From positions 1 to 64,000 of the forward strand of contig NZ_VCJS01000017.1 of NCBI RefSeq assembly GCF_005893125.1: a stretch of DNA of 64,000 bases. The letters run 5' to 3'. A program made the position numbers and the translations under genes. The stretch is from Nonomuraea basaltis. GTDB taxonomy: Bacteria > Actinomycetota > Actinomycetes > Streptosporangiales > Streptosporangiaceae. Within the stretch, counting starts at the first letter, position 1. Each line of letters begins with the position of its first letter. The notes under the pieces are model-generated. The model worked only from the letters and a program-made list of their open reading frames with translations, had not been told where the DNA came from and ran no database searches. Shown in pieces: positions 28,654 to 35,842 of the stretch.

Positions 28654-29673
28654 CTATTTCGCCGAGACGATGTTGTTCCAGAACGTGCGCAGGCTCTCGT
28701 CCACGCCGAACAACGAGCTGAAGATCGTGGTGTCGGCCAGGATCACGTCTCCGGCCCGATCACCGCTGGGCGGCATCCACAGGAACATGTTGAACTCGGT
28801 GTTGCCTGCCTCTGTGAACGGGTGCGGCGGCCTGGACATGTCGATCGGCTGCCTGCCCAGCACATGGATGACGTTCGGGTCGTTGGTGGTCACGGCGTAG
28901 TGCGGGAGGTGCATGTGGAAGTTGAACCTGCTAACGCCTTCCAGCCACCCCTTGGTGTCCAGATCCCTGGCAATGGACAGAGGGGCGCTCTGGTTCGCTT
29001 CCGTCACCGCAGGGCGTAGCCCGTAGCGGTTCTCGACAGGCACTCCGAGACCTGCCATCAACGATCGGGTGTACCTGCCGAACCGTTGCTGGCGGGGCAC
29101 CAGAGGATCGCCGTGGTGGTAATACTCCATGTCACGCACCGACATGTCGTCCGATGCCCCGACGTCATGGTGCGGCCCCACAGCCAAGCAGGTCCCTTCC
29201 CGGGTGAGGAAGTTCCGTACGACCTCGATCTCCTCAGGTGCGGCCTCCTGCCCGGTGATCACGTGGTCCAGCCCCCACACGAACAGGGTGTCGGTGTCTG
29301 CCAGCACCCGCTCGTCCAGCGGCGTATGGAAACCCGCCTGATCGACGCGCTGGTACACGGGCACGGCGAATCCGGTGGTCTCCTCGACGAACTGCTGGAA
29401 AGGCAGCCAGCCCCAGAAGAACAGCTCCAGCGAACCGGCGACGCCCTGTTGGAAGCGCAGGGGATCCGACCATTTCGGATCCTCGTAGGCCGGCCACGTC
29501 ATGCGGCGTACTTCGGTCATGGTGGAGAACCGGTTGTCGAGGTCGGCCGGGTTCCTGCCGGCCTCGGCCGGATAGCTCCACGCGACGTAGATGCTCAGCC
29601 GCCGCCGGCCGGGGGTGTACGGGCGCGGCACGTGATTCTGGTTGTACGTGCGCGCGGTCCTGAACTCGCTCAT
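28654..29673 (-). CDS. Conserved-looking protein of unknown function, middle gene of the DyP operon
   Basis: 339 aa, ATG 29673 with GGAGACGAC upstream. No signal peptide. The segment DTLFVWGLDHVITGQ ... EEIEVVRNFLTREGTCLAVG PHHDVG resembles the beta-strand/nucleophile-elbow region of class I glutamine-amidotransferase-like (ThuA/GATase1) folds, though a clear catalytic Cys is not seen. It is rich in His and Met toward the end (FNFHMHLPHYA, FNMFLWMPPSG), which could suit metal or haem handling. The tight spacing to DyP (21 bp) implies functional coupling. Confidence 0.7.
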   Translation of the reverse strand: MSEFRTARTYNQNHVPRPYTPGRRRLSIYVAWSYPAEAGRNPADLDNRFSTMTEVRRMTWPAYEDPKWSDPLRFQQGVAGSLELFFWGWLPFQQFVEETTGFAVPVYQRVDQAGFHTPLDERVLADTDTLFVWGLDHVITGQEAAPEEIEVVRNFLTREGTCLAVGPHHDVGASDDMSVRDMEYYHHGDPLVPRQQRFGRYTRSLMAGLGVPVENRYGLRPAVTEANQSAPLSIARDLDTKGWLEGVSRFNFHMHLPHYAVTTNDPNVIHVLGRQPIDMSRPPHPFTEAGNTEFNMFLWMPPSGDRAGDVILADTTIFSSLFGVDESLRTFWNNIVSAK

Positions 29674-29700
29674 GTCGTCTCCGGATAACGTCTGCGGATG

Positions 29701-30234
29701 TCACTGCAACTGGTCGAGCATCTCCGACAAGGCGCTCTTTATCCGCAAAGCTTTCTTGATCTCGTCTGCGGTGAAGTACGGATACTCGCCGTACTCGATG
29801 AAGCTCGGGCAATGGTGCTCGCGAACGAACCTGACGAATGCCTCGGGGTTGGTCTTCCAGTCCTCGGGAAATCCCTCGAGATTCTCGAAGGCCGTGCTCA
29901 CTCCCGCTCGGGTGAACAGTGCGATGGCGTCTTCGGTGTACTTGTCGAAGTCGGTGTCGAAGATCCCCTGGTACATGAAGCGCGTGTCGTCGTCGAAGAG
30001 CACCCAGCGCAGATAGTGCAGCTTGAGCGGCGCGAGGAGTTGCGGATCGCTTTGCAGCGCCTTGGCCAGCGTGTGGCCGTAGTCGCGGATCGCTTCGGCG
30101 CGGCCGGGCTTGACGTTCGCGATGATGGTGAACCCGTAGCATGCCGGGGTCCTCGGGAATATGGGGCCGTATTTTCCCTGCTCAAGATGATCGGTATCCT
30201 TGGGGATGACGACTGCTTGTGGCGAGATCTCCAT
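29701..30234 (-). CDS. Small alpha/beta-barrel-like protein, first gene of the DyP operon
   Basis: 177 aa, ATG 30234 with a GAGAGGGG site. The core YGFTIIANVKPGRAEAIRDY ... LHYLRWVLFDDDTRFMYQGI FDTDFDKYTEDAIALF has the beta-alpha-beta spacing of dimeric ferredoxin-like barrels, the same fold class as DyP and chlorite dismutase. No haem ligand can be assigned by eye. It heads the operon, 27 bp before the next gene. I infer a partner, regulator or substrate-binding role for the peroxidase. Confidence 0.68.
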   Translation of the reverse strand: MEISPQAVVIPKDTDHLEQGKYGPIFPRTPACYGFTIIANVKPGRAEAIRDYGHTLAKALQSDPQLLAPLKLHYLRWVLFDDDTRFMYQGIFDTDFDKYTEDAIALFTRAGVSTAFENLEGFPEDWKTNPEAFVRFVREHHCPSFIEYGEYPYFTADEIKKALRIKSALSEMLDQLQ

Positions 30235-30870
30235 ATTTGCCCCCTCTCTCCAGATAACGCTATCTGACTGTGTAATTGGCGAGCAGTGTAAAGGTGAGTA
30301 ATGAGCGTGGATATATCGATATTTGCAGGTCTCATCACCGACGGCTGACCGACCCTGTGCTGTGCGTGTCTGCCCCGCGCGCTCTCACGGTCAGCCGTGT
30401 GAGCAGCGCCAGCGCCACGCCTGCCCGCCGGAACTGCCCGCCCTGGACATCGCCCAGGGCGGTGCGCCAGCGGCGCCCACATCGGAGTGGATCGACCTCA
30501 TCAGCATGGCCAGCCACGCCGGTCCGCCGCCTGACATTTCATGGCTACGGGCGCTGTGGTCCACCGTGCGTTGTCGCACCGTCCGCCCATCGCCACAGCC
30601 CTTGAGGGGCTGGCGCCGCTGAAAATGATGTGCTTGGAGAGCACTCCGGTATGTCCGGTGTGGACGGTCATCGTGCAGAGCATCCGCATCGAAGACAGAG
30701 GTACTTGGTCGGCCGCCCGCTCGCACTGGCGCTGTAGACATCCACACGATGCCTCGGTTGTCGGTTAACCAGGCAACTCGCCCAGCTCCGTCCAGAGCTT
30801 GACCACGGCCAATACGCGGCCAAGCTGAGATGGTCATAGGTATACGCCCAGGTCAGAGCTTGATCGCGAC
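30235..30870. other. Intergenic region, no convincing gene
   Basis: 636 bp between the DyP operon start and the right att core. 30240-30330 is comparatively AT-rich and probably holds the DyP operon promoter. The rest has only short incoherent frames. AGCTGAGATGGT near 30825-30837 recurs near 11522-11534, just inside the left att copy, and may be a trace of the element ends. Confidence 0.5.
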
Positions 30871-30874
30871 GGGA

Positions 30875-30924
30875 CTGTAAAACCGTCGGCTCAGCCTACG
30901 CAAGTTCGAACCTTGCACCTGCCA
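30875..30924 (+). repeat. Right attachment core: 50-bp copy of the tRNA-Tyr 3' part
   Basis: Identical over 50 bp to 11318-11367, starting exactly at the anticodon loop; upstream the sequence is unrelated, so this is not a functional tRNA. It is followed by diverged copies of the same terminator and downstream flank as the intact gene. This is the expected remnant at the far end of an element inserted into tRNA-Tyr. Confidence 0.88.
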
Positions 30925-31055
30925 TACCAGCTAGAAGAGGCCCGTGACCAGCGGAAACGCGGTGACGGGCCTCTCGCGTTGTGTCCGGCCATCTACGGCC
31001 GACACCAGCCGACTACGGCTGATCGTTCCCTATGCGTTCCCAAACGATCAAATCC
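30925..31055. repeat. Second copy of the tRNA-Tyr downstream region (terminator plus flank)
   Basis: Includes the hairpin 30937-30949/30961-30973 (one stem mismatch versus the first copy) and the segment ending CGTTCCCAAACGATCAA. It aligns with 11368-11502 at about 85% by eye. Because it is similar but not identical, the two flanks probably come from different lineages of the same locus. Confidence 0.8.
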
Positions 31056-31326
31056 GGCAGATCATGGAGAGCTATTGGTCAGTCGACTGGAGCGGTGGGA
31101 GGTCTCTGTCCTCCAAACTGCACCAACACACCGGGGTAGAGCCGGCGCCCGGTCACAGCGGGCACCGATCTCTGCCGCGCCTATCTGCCCGGCGAAGCGT
31201 GAAAGTGGGCCGGCACGCAACGGTCCCTAACGATATGGGCTAGGGGCAATGCCGGTTTTTAAGGGCTTGCCGCTGAATAAGCCGTAGCTTCTGGGTTTCT
31301 CACTCGTTACTGTCCAGCTGATTGGG

Positions 31327-31506
31327 ATGCCCGAGCCCCGCCTCGCCCTGGCGCAGGCCACCGTGCATCTGGCCATGGCGCCGAAGTCGAACACGGTGAT
31401 CGTCGGGTTCGACGAGGTCATGGCCGACGTCCGCGCGGGCACCGTCGGTGCGGTGCCCTGCATGATCACCCGCGCTCTCGACTCCGCGTGGGCTGCTGTG
31501 ACGTGA
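31327..31506 (+). pseudogene. C-terminal fragment of a RarA/MgsA-like replication-associated ATPase
   Basis: 59 aa: MPEPRLALAQATVHLAMAPK SN followed by MADVRAGTVGAVP closely follows the C-terminal region of RarA (typically PE-R-LAQA-YLA-APKSN). No ATPase domain is present, and after GAVP the sequence departs from the family. It is a remnant only, 400 bp from the right att core. Confidence 0.6.
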
Positions 31507-31576
31507 GGAACAACGCAGCCGTGCCGGAAAGGGGCAACGCCCTGGCTGGAACCGGGCGCCGCCCCCTGCCGCGGTC

Positions 31577-31905
31577 TCAGTCCGGCATGTCGTACCACTG
31601 GGGTTCGGGACGCGAGCTGGGAGCGGGGCCCGCGTCCTTGCCGGCGGTCACGTAGAGGTCGACGGTGTCGGAGCTGTGGAAGCGGGTGGACGCCACGGTC
31701 CAGTTGTCCTTGACCCGGCTCGCTGGCACGGCTTCGTCGGACCACCCACCGTCCTGGTACTGCCACACCAGCCGGTAGCCGGCCTTCAGCCCGCGCCGGC
31801 TCAGCTCGGACCGTACGTCCGCCACCGTCTTGCCGTGACTGGTGTACCCGGACAGAGCCTCCTCGCCCTCCTCCGGGTCGACGGGGCTTTCGTCAACGTA
31901 CGGCT
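31577..31905 (-). pseudogene. C-terminal part of an unrecognised protein, 5' end replaced
   Basis: The minus-strand frame is coherent from about 31905 down to the stop at 31577: PEEGEEALSGYTSHGKTVAD VRSELSRRG, YRLVWQYQDGGWSDEAVPAS, VDLYVTAG. Upstream of about 31905 the same frame is merely the antisense of the recombinase fragment, so the original N-terminus is lost. No start can be assigned. The family was not recognised. Confidence 0.5.
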
Positions 31906-32901
31906 CGCTCGAAATGGTCCGGGCGCTGGTCGGCGTCTGGCTGTTCGCCGGCTGCCGCGTCGATGAGATCCGCCGCCTGGAGCTTGACTGCGTCACCTGG
32001 GATGAAGGCCACGACGAGCAGAGCGGCGAGGCCTATCCGGTCTGCCTGCTGCGGGTCCCGGCCAACAAGACCTGCGGGCCGTTCACCAAGCCCGTCGACT
32101 CGGTCGTTGGACAGCTCATCGAGGCGTGGAAGCTCGTGCGAGCCCCGCAACCCGACATCACCGACCGCAAGACCCGGCAACGCCGCCAGCACCTGTTCAC
32201 CCACCGCGGACAACTGGTCGGCGGCGGCTACCTCAACGACCACATCATCCCGGCGCCCTGCGCCAAGGCCGGCATCCCCATGCGCGACTCGCGCGGTGCC
32301 CTCACCAGCCACCGCGCCCGAGCCACCATCGCCACCCAGCTCCTCAACGCCCGCGAGCCCCTCACCCTGGCCGACCTGCAGCAATGGCTCGGCCACAAAC
32401 CCCCCTCCAGCACCCGCCACTACGCCGCGATCCTGCAGCGCACCCTGACCGCCGCCTACAAGAAGGCCGACTACTTCGCCCGCAACGTCCGCACCATCGA
32501 AGTCCTCATCGACCGCGACAGAATCCGCAACGGCGCCGCCGCCGACGGACAGCCCTGAAAGTACTACGACCTGGGCGACGGCTACTGCACCTACGACTTC
32601 TTCGCCCAGTGCCCGCACCGCCTGGCCTGCGCCCGATGCCCCCTTCTACCTGCCCAAACAGTCCCATGCTGGACAGCTGTTGGCCGTCAAGGACGGCATC
32701 GAGGGCATGCTCGAACAACTCGATCTCACCGACGAAGAGCGCCAAGTGCTGGAAGGAGACCGGGACGCGGTCACCGCGCTCGCCGAACGCCTCGTCGACA
32801 TGCCTACCCCGGCCGGCCCCACGCCGGGAGAGCTCGGCACCCAACCTGCGTTTATCCCGCTCACGGTTCTACGCAACAGCCTACCGAGAAGCGAAACGTA
32901 A
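31906..32901 (+). pseudogene. Decayed tyrosine recombinase/integrase
   Basis: The catalytic domain is recognisable: FAGCRVDEIRRLELD (first Arg), TSHRARATIATQLLN (HxxR) and LGHKPPSSTRHYAAI (nucleophile Tyr). The N-terminal SAM-like domain is missing. A TGA at 32556-32558 interrupts the frame; translation past it gives YYDLGDGYCTYDFFAQCPHR LACARCP, a cysteine-rich C-terminal module typical of a group of actinobacterial integrases. A one-base excess in the C run near 32640 then shifts the frame into FYLPKQS ... LLAVKDGIEGMLEQL ... TPAGPTPGEL. Two lesions plus the N-terminal loss make it inactive. It lies 1 kb outside the right att core. Confidence 0.75.
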
Positions 32902-33022
32902 CACATCTCCTGGTACTGCGCCTCGGCTGAGTCGATCAAGGGAGTCACGTGATTTCCACGGTACTAACGAGCAGCCTCCGACCGGCGCTCGGTGATTGTG
33001 ATCACACATGTCCGTCATTCCG

Positions 33023-33055
33023 ACTTAGTAATCGGTACCGTATCGTTTACTAAGT
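33023..33055. promoter_or_regulatory. Inverted-repeat operator overlapping the monooxygenase start
   Basis: ACTTAGTAA (33023-33031) and TTACTAAGT (33047-33055) form a perfect 9-bp inverted repeat with a 15-bp spacer; inside it lies CGGTACCG (33033-33040). The GTG start of the monooxygenase (33054) overlaps the right arm. This is the sort of site bound by TetR repressors, and a tetR gene is the second gene of the operon. Confidence 0.65.
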
Positions 33056-34571
33056 GACTGACACCGTACTCATCGCGGGCGCTGGCCCCACCGGGCTGGC
33101 CCTGGCCATCCACCTGGCATTACACGACATCCCCGTGCGCGTCATCGACGCCGCCGCCAGCCCCGCCACCACCTCCCGCGCCCTCGGCCTGCAACCACGC
33201 GGCGTCGAGGTCCTGGAACGCATCGGCGCGCTCGGCGACCTGCCACAGCGCTCCCAGTCCTCGCTCAACATGTCCTACAACGAGGGATCGCGCACCGTAC
33301 TACGCCTCCACGTCGGCCAAGCCGTCGCCGACCAGCCGAAACAGGCACTGCTGATCTCACAGGCCGACGTCGAGGGCACCATGCGGCAACGCCTGGCCGA
33401 ACTAGGCGGCCACGTCGAATGGGACACCCGGCTGGTCACGGCCAGGCAGGACGACATGAGCGTCATCGCCACCGTCCAGACGGCCGATGGCACCGAGCAC
33501 CACATCGAGACCCACTGGCTGATCGGCTGCGACGGCGCACACAGCACCGTACGCAAACTCGCCGCAATCGGCTTCCCCGGCCGCAAACTCCTCGAACGCC
33601 TGCTGATGGTCGACGTGCGGGCCCAATGGCCGCTGGACAAGAACGGCAGCACGACCTGGATGGACGCCGGTCACATGTTGTCGGTCACCGCGCTGCCCGA
33701 CGACACCTGGCGCGTGTTCACCGAACCACCAGCGGATCTACCGGACCAGCTGTCCGAACGCGAGATCAGCGAGCGGGTGCTGAGCGAGTTCTCCCGCCGC
33801 AGCGGCGTCGCACTCGACACGGTCACGGACATCCGCTGGGCCTCGGAGTTCCGCATCCACCGCCGGCTCGCCGACGCCTACCGGCGCGGCCGGATCCTGC
33901 TGGCCGGCGACGCGGCACACATCCAGAGTCCCACCGGCGGCCAGGGGCAGAACACCGGGCTGGGCGACGCGGAAAACCTGGCCTGGAAGCTGGTGCTGGT
34001 CGCCCGCGGCCGCGCCGACCAGCGCCTGCTCGACACCTACGAGGGCGAGCGACGGTCGCTGGCCCGCAAGGTCCTGCGCGCCACCAGCACCGCCGTGGAC
34101 ATCATGCTGCCGCACGACCCGTGGAAACGCCTGCTGCGCGACAAGGTCGTCCTGCCGGTCGTCCGCCTGCCCGCAGTGCAGCGCCGATTGTGGCTGGCCG
34201 CCTCCCAACTCGGCATCAGCTACCGGGGCGGACCACTGGCCCCGACCTCGCATCGATGGATGCGCGGCCCGCGTCCCGGCGACCGGATGCCCGACCTCGC
34301 CTGCCGACATCTCGACGGCAGCCAGACCACGCTGCACGCCACGATCTCCGGACGCTGGGTGGTGCTCGCCAACGATCAGCACGTCGCCGCCCGCCACGCC
34401 GAGGCCGCCGCGGCACAACTGGGCGCCGACCTGATCGTCGCGCTCACACCGGTAGAGCCGCACTCGCACGATGTGGTGCTGATCCGCCCCGACGGGCACA
34501 TCGGTTGGCGTGACCATCCGGCACCCGACAAACTGACGGCATGGCTGAACCAGGTGCTGTGGCCGGCGTAG
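33054..34571 (+). CDS. FAD-dependent aromatic monooxygenase
   Basis: 505 aa from GTG 33054. Class A flavin hydroxylase (PheA/TfdB-like): GAGPTG dinucleotide motif at 9-14, GCDGAHSTVRK (DG motif, about 158-168) and GRILLAGDAAHIQSPTGGQG (GD motif, about 280-300). A C-terminal thioredoxin-like domain (about 400-505) ends the protein, as in phenol and rifampicin-type hydroxylases. No ribosome-binding site is visible and the start lies in the operator, so the mRNA may be leaderless. It is coupled to a TetR gene, which suggests induction by an aromatic substrate or antibiotic. Confidence 0.9.
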   Translation: MTDTVLIAGAGPTGLALAIHLALHDIPVRVIDAAASPATTSRALGLQPRGVEVLERIGALGDLPQRSQSSLNMSYNEGSRTVLRLHVGQAVADQPKQALLISQADVEGTMRQRLAELGGHVEWDTRLVTARQDDMSVIATVQTADGTEHHIETHWLIGCDGAHSTVRKLAAIGFPGRKLLERLLMVDVRAQWPLDKNGSTTWMDAGHMLSVTALPDDTWRVFTEPPADLPDQLSEREISERVLSEFSRRSGVALDTVTDIRWASEFRIHRRLADAYRRGRILLAGDAAHIQSPTGGQGQNTGLGDAENLAWKLVLVARGRADQRLLDTYEGERRSLARKVLRATSTAVDIMLPHDPWKRLLRDKVVLPVVRLPAVQRRLWLAASQLGISYRGGPLAPTSHRWMRGPRPGDRMPDLACRHLDGSQTTLHATISGRWVVLANDQHVAARHAEAAAAQLGADLIVALTPVEPHSHDVVLIRPDGHIGWRDHPAPDKLTAWLNQVLWPA

Positions 34572-35140
34572 AACGCCACGGCCGCCCACGCGACCCAGGA
34601 AACGACGCCGCCATCTTGGACGCGGCGTTGGACCTGCTGATCGAACGCGGCGCGGCGGGCACCAGCATCGAAGCGGTCGCCCAACGCGCCGGCGTGGCAA
34701 AACTGACCGTCTACCGGCGCTGGCGAGCCAAAGACGACCTCCTGATGGCCGCATTGGAGCACGCCCGCGCCCCCGACATGGACGCTGCCCCGGCAGGGCA
34801 GTCGATCGACGAACTGATCTCATCCATTGCCGAACTCCTCAGCCGCCCCCGCTTCCGCGTACTGATGGCACGCGTCATCGGCGCCTCAGTCGACTACCCG
34901 AAACTGGTGACCGCCTACACCAAGCGCTACCTGCAGCCACGACTGAACGCCATGGCGCAGATCGCCCAGCAAGCCATCGACGCCGGTCACCTCCCACCGG
35001 ACACCGACCCGAGCGTCATCCAGGACATCCTGGCCAGCTCGATCGGATCCGTCCTGCTCCAGCACACGGAAGACGTGACAGCCCTACAGATCGAGCACCG
35101 ACTGCGGAATCTGTTGCGCCACATCGGATACCGGTCTTGA
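34541..35140 (+). CDS. TetR-family transcriptional regulator
   Basis: 199 aa from ATG 34541, overlapping the monooxygenase by 31 bp; GTG 34559 would give a shorter overlap. The HTH (DAALDLLIERGAAGTSIEAV AQRAGVAKLTVYRRW) occupies about 25-65, followed by an all-helical ligand domain with the TetR_C_ pattern. It most likely represses its own operon through the 33023-33055 inverted repeat, with relief by a monooxygenase substrate. Confidence 0.9.
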   Translation: MAEPGAVAGVERHGRPRDPGNDAAILDAALDLLIERGAAGTSIEAVAQRAGVAKLTVYRRWRAKDDLLMAALEHARAPDMDAAPAGQSIDELISSIAELLSRPRFRVLMARVIGASVDYPKLVTAYTKRYLQPRLNAMAQIAQQAIDAGHLPPDTDPSVIQDILASSIGSVLLQHTEDVTALQIEHRLRNLLRHIGYRS

Positions 35141-35842
35141 TTTTCTTAGGTTAGGAACAGCGGGCGATCACCTACCGGTGCAGCATCGCCCAGAGATCGT
35201 TACCTCATATTCGCAATAACGTGCCACTGGCAGCCGTTGTCGAGCTCGGCGATGCTGGGTCGTTCGCAGAGGTCAGGGTCGAAGCGGGAATGGGATGCGT
35301 CGGAGCCGGTGAGGGCCGTCCCGAGGCTTCCTCGTATCGGGCGATTCATGGGCGATCATTTTCCGCGGCCTGAAGCGTTCAAGATCAAGATGTGTGCGGC
35401 GCGGCTCGGATTGTCAGTGCGGTGGGCCATACTCCGCCAAGCCAGGATGATCACCAACAAGGCGAAGGCGTTGACATGGCACAGTGCTGCGGAGGCTCGA
35501 CGACGAGGTCTACGTCGAGTACAACACGTTCGGGCTGGACGGCACCGACCTGCCGGAGTGGAGCTCCCCACCGACGAGGTCTACCACTTCGTCGCGGCCG
35601 TGCGGCTGGAGTCCTGGGACGCCGAGCCGGGCCCGCGGTGTTCCGGCTTGTGGGCCTTGCCTCGACACGCTGACGCTCATCCGTGGATCGCGAGGAGATC
35701 GAGCGATCCGCGCGTGACGGCCAAGGTCGCGGTTCCGCGTGTGGCAGACATGATCCCATCCTTGATGGGACCTGTGGTTGATCTTTACCTTCTCAGGATG
35801 GTGGCTGCCGGTTCTCTGCAGTCCTGTCGAACCATGCCATGG
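35141..35842. other. Gene-poor stretch with decayed coding remnants
   Basis: About 700 bp. Plus-strand pieces near 35480-35640 read LDDEVYVEYNTFGLDGTDLP EW and, in another frame, TDEVYHFVAAVRLESWDAEP, which together look like one gene broken by frameshifts. On the minus strand near 35290-35215 a coherent piece RFDPDLCERPSIAELDNGCQ is seen. Neither can be assigned to a family. A possible promoter for the genes to either side was not identified. Confidence 0.4.

Noticed and set aside
27298..30234. Encapsulin nanocompartment system with DyP cargo
   Set aside because: No encapsulin shell gene is adjacent and the DyP C-terminus lacks a recognisable targeting peptide.
30875..30924. A second functional tRNA-Tyr gene
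   Set aside because: Only the 3' 50 nt are present; the acceptor 5' strand, D arm and 5' anticodon stem are missing.
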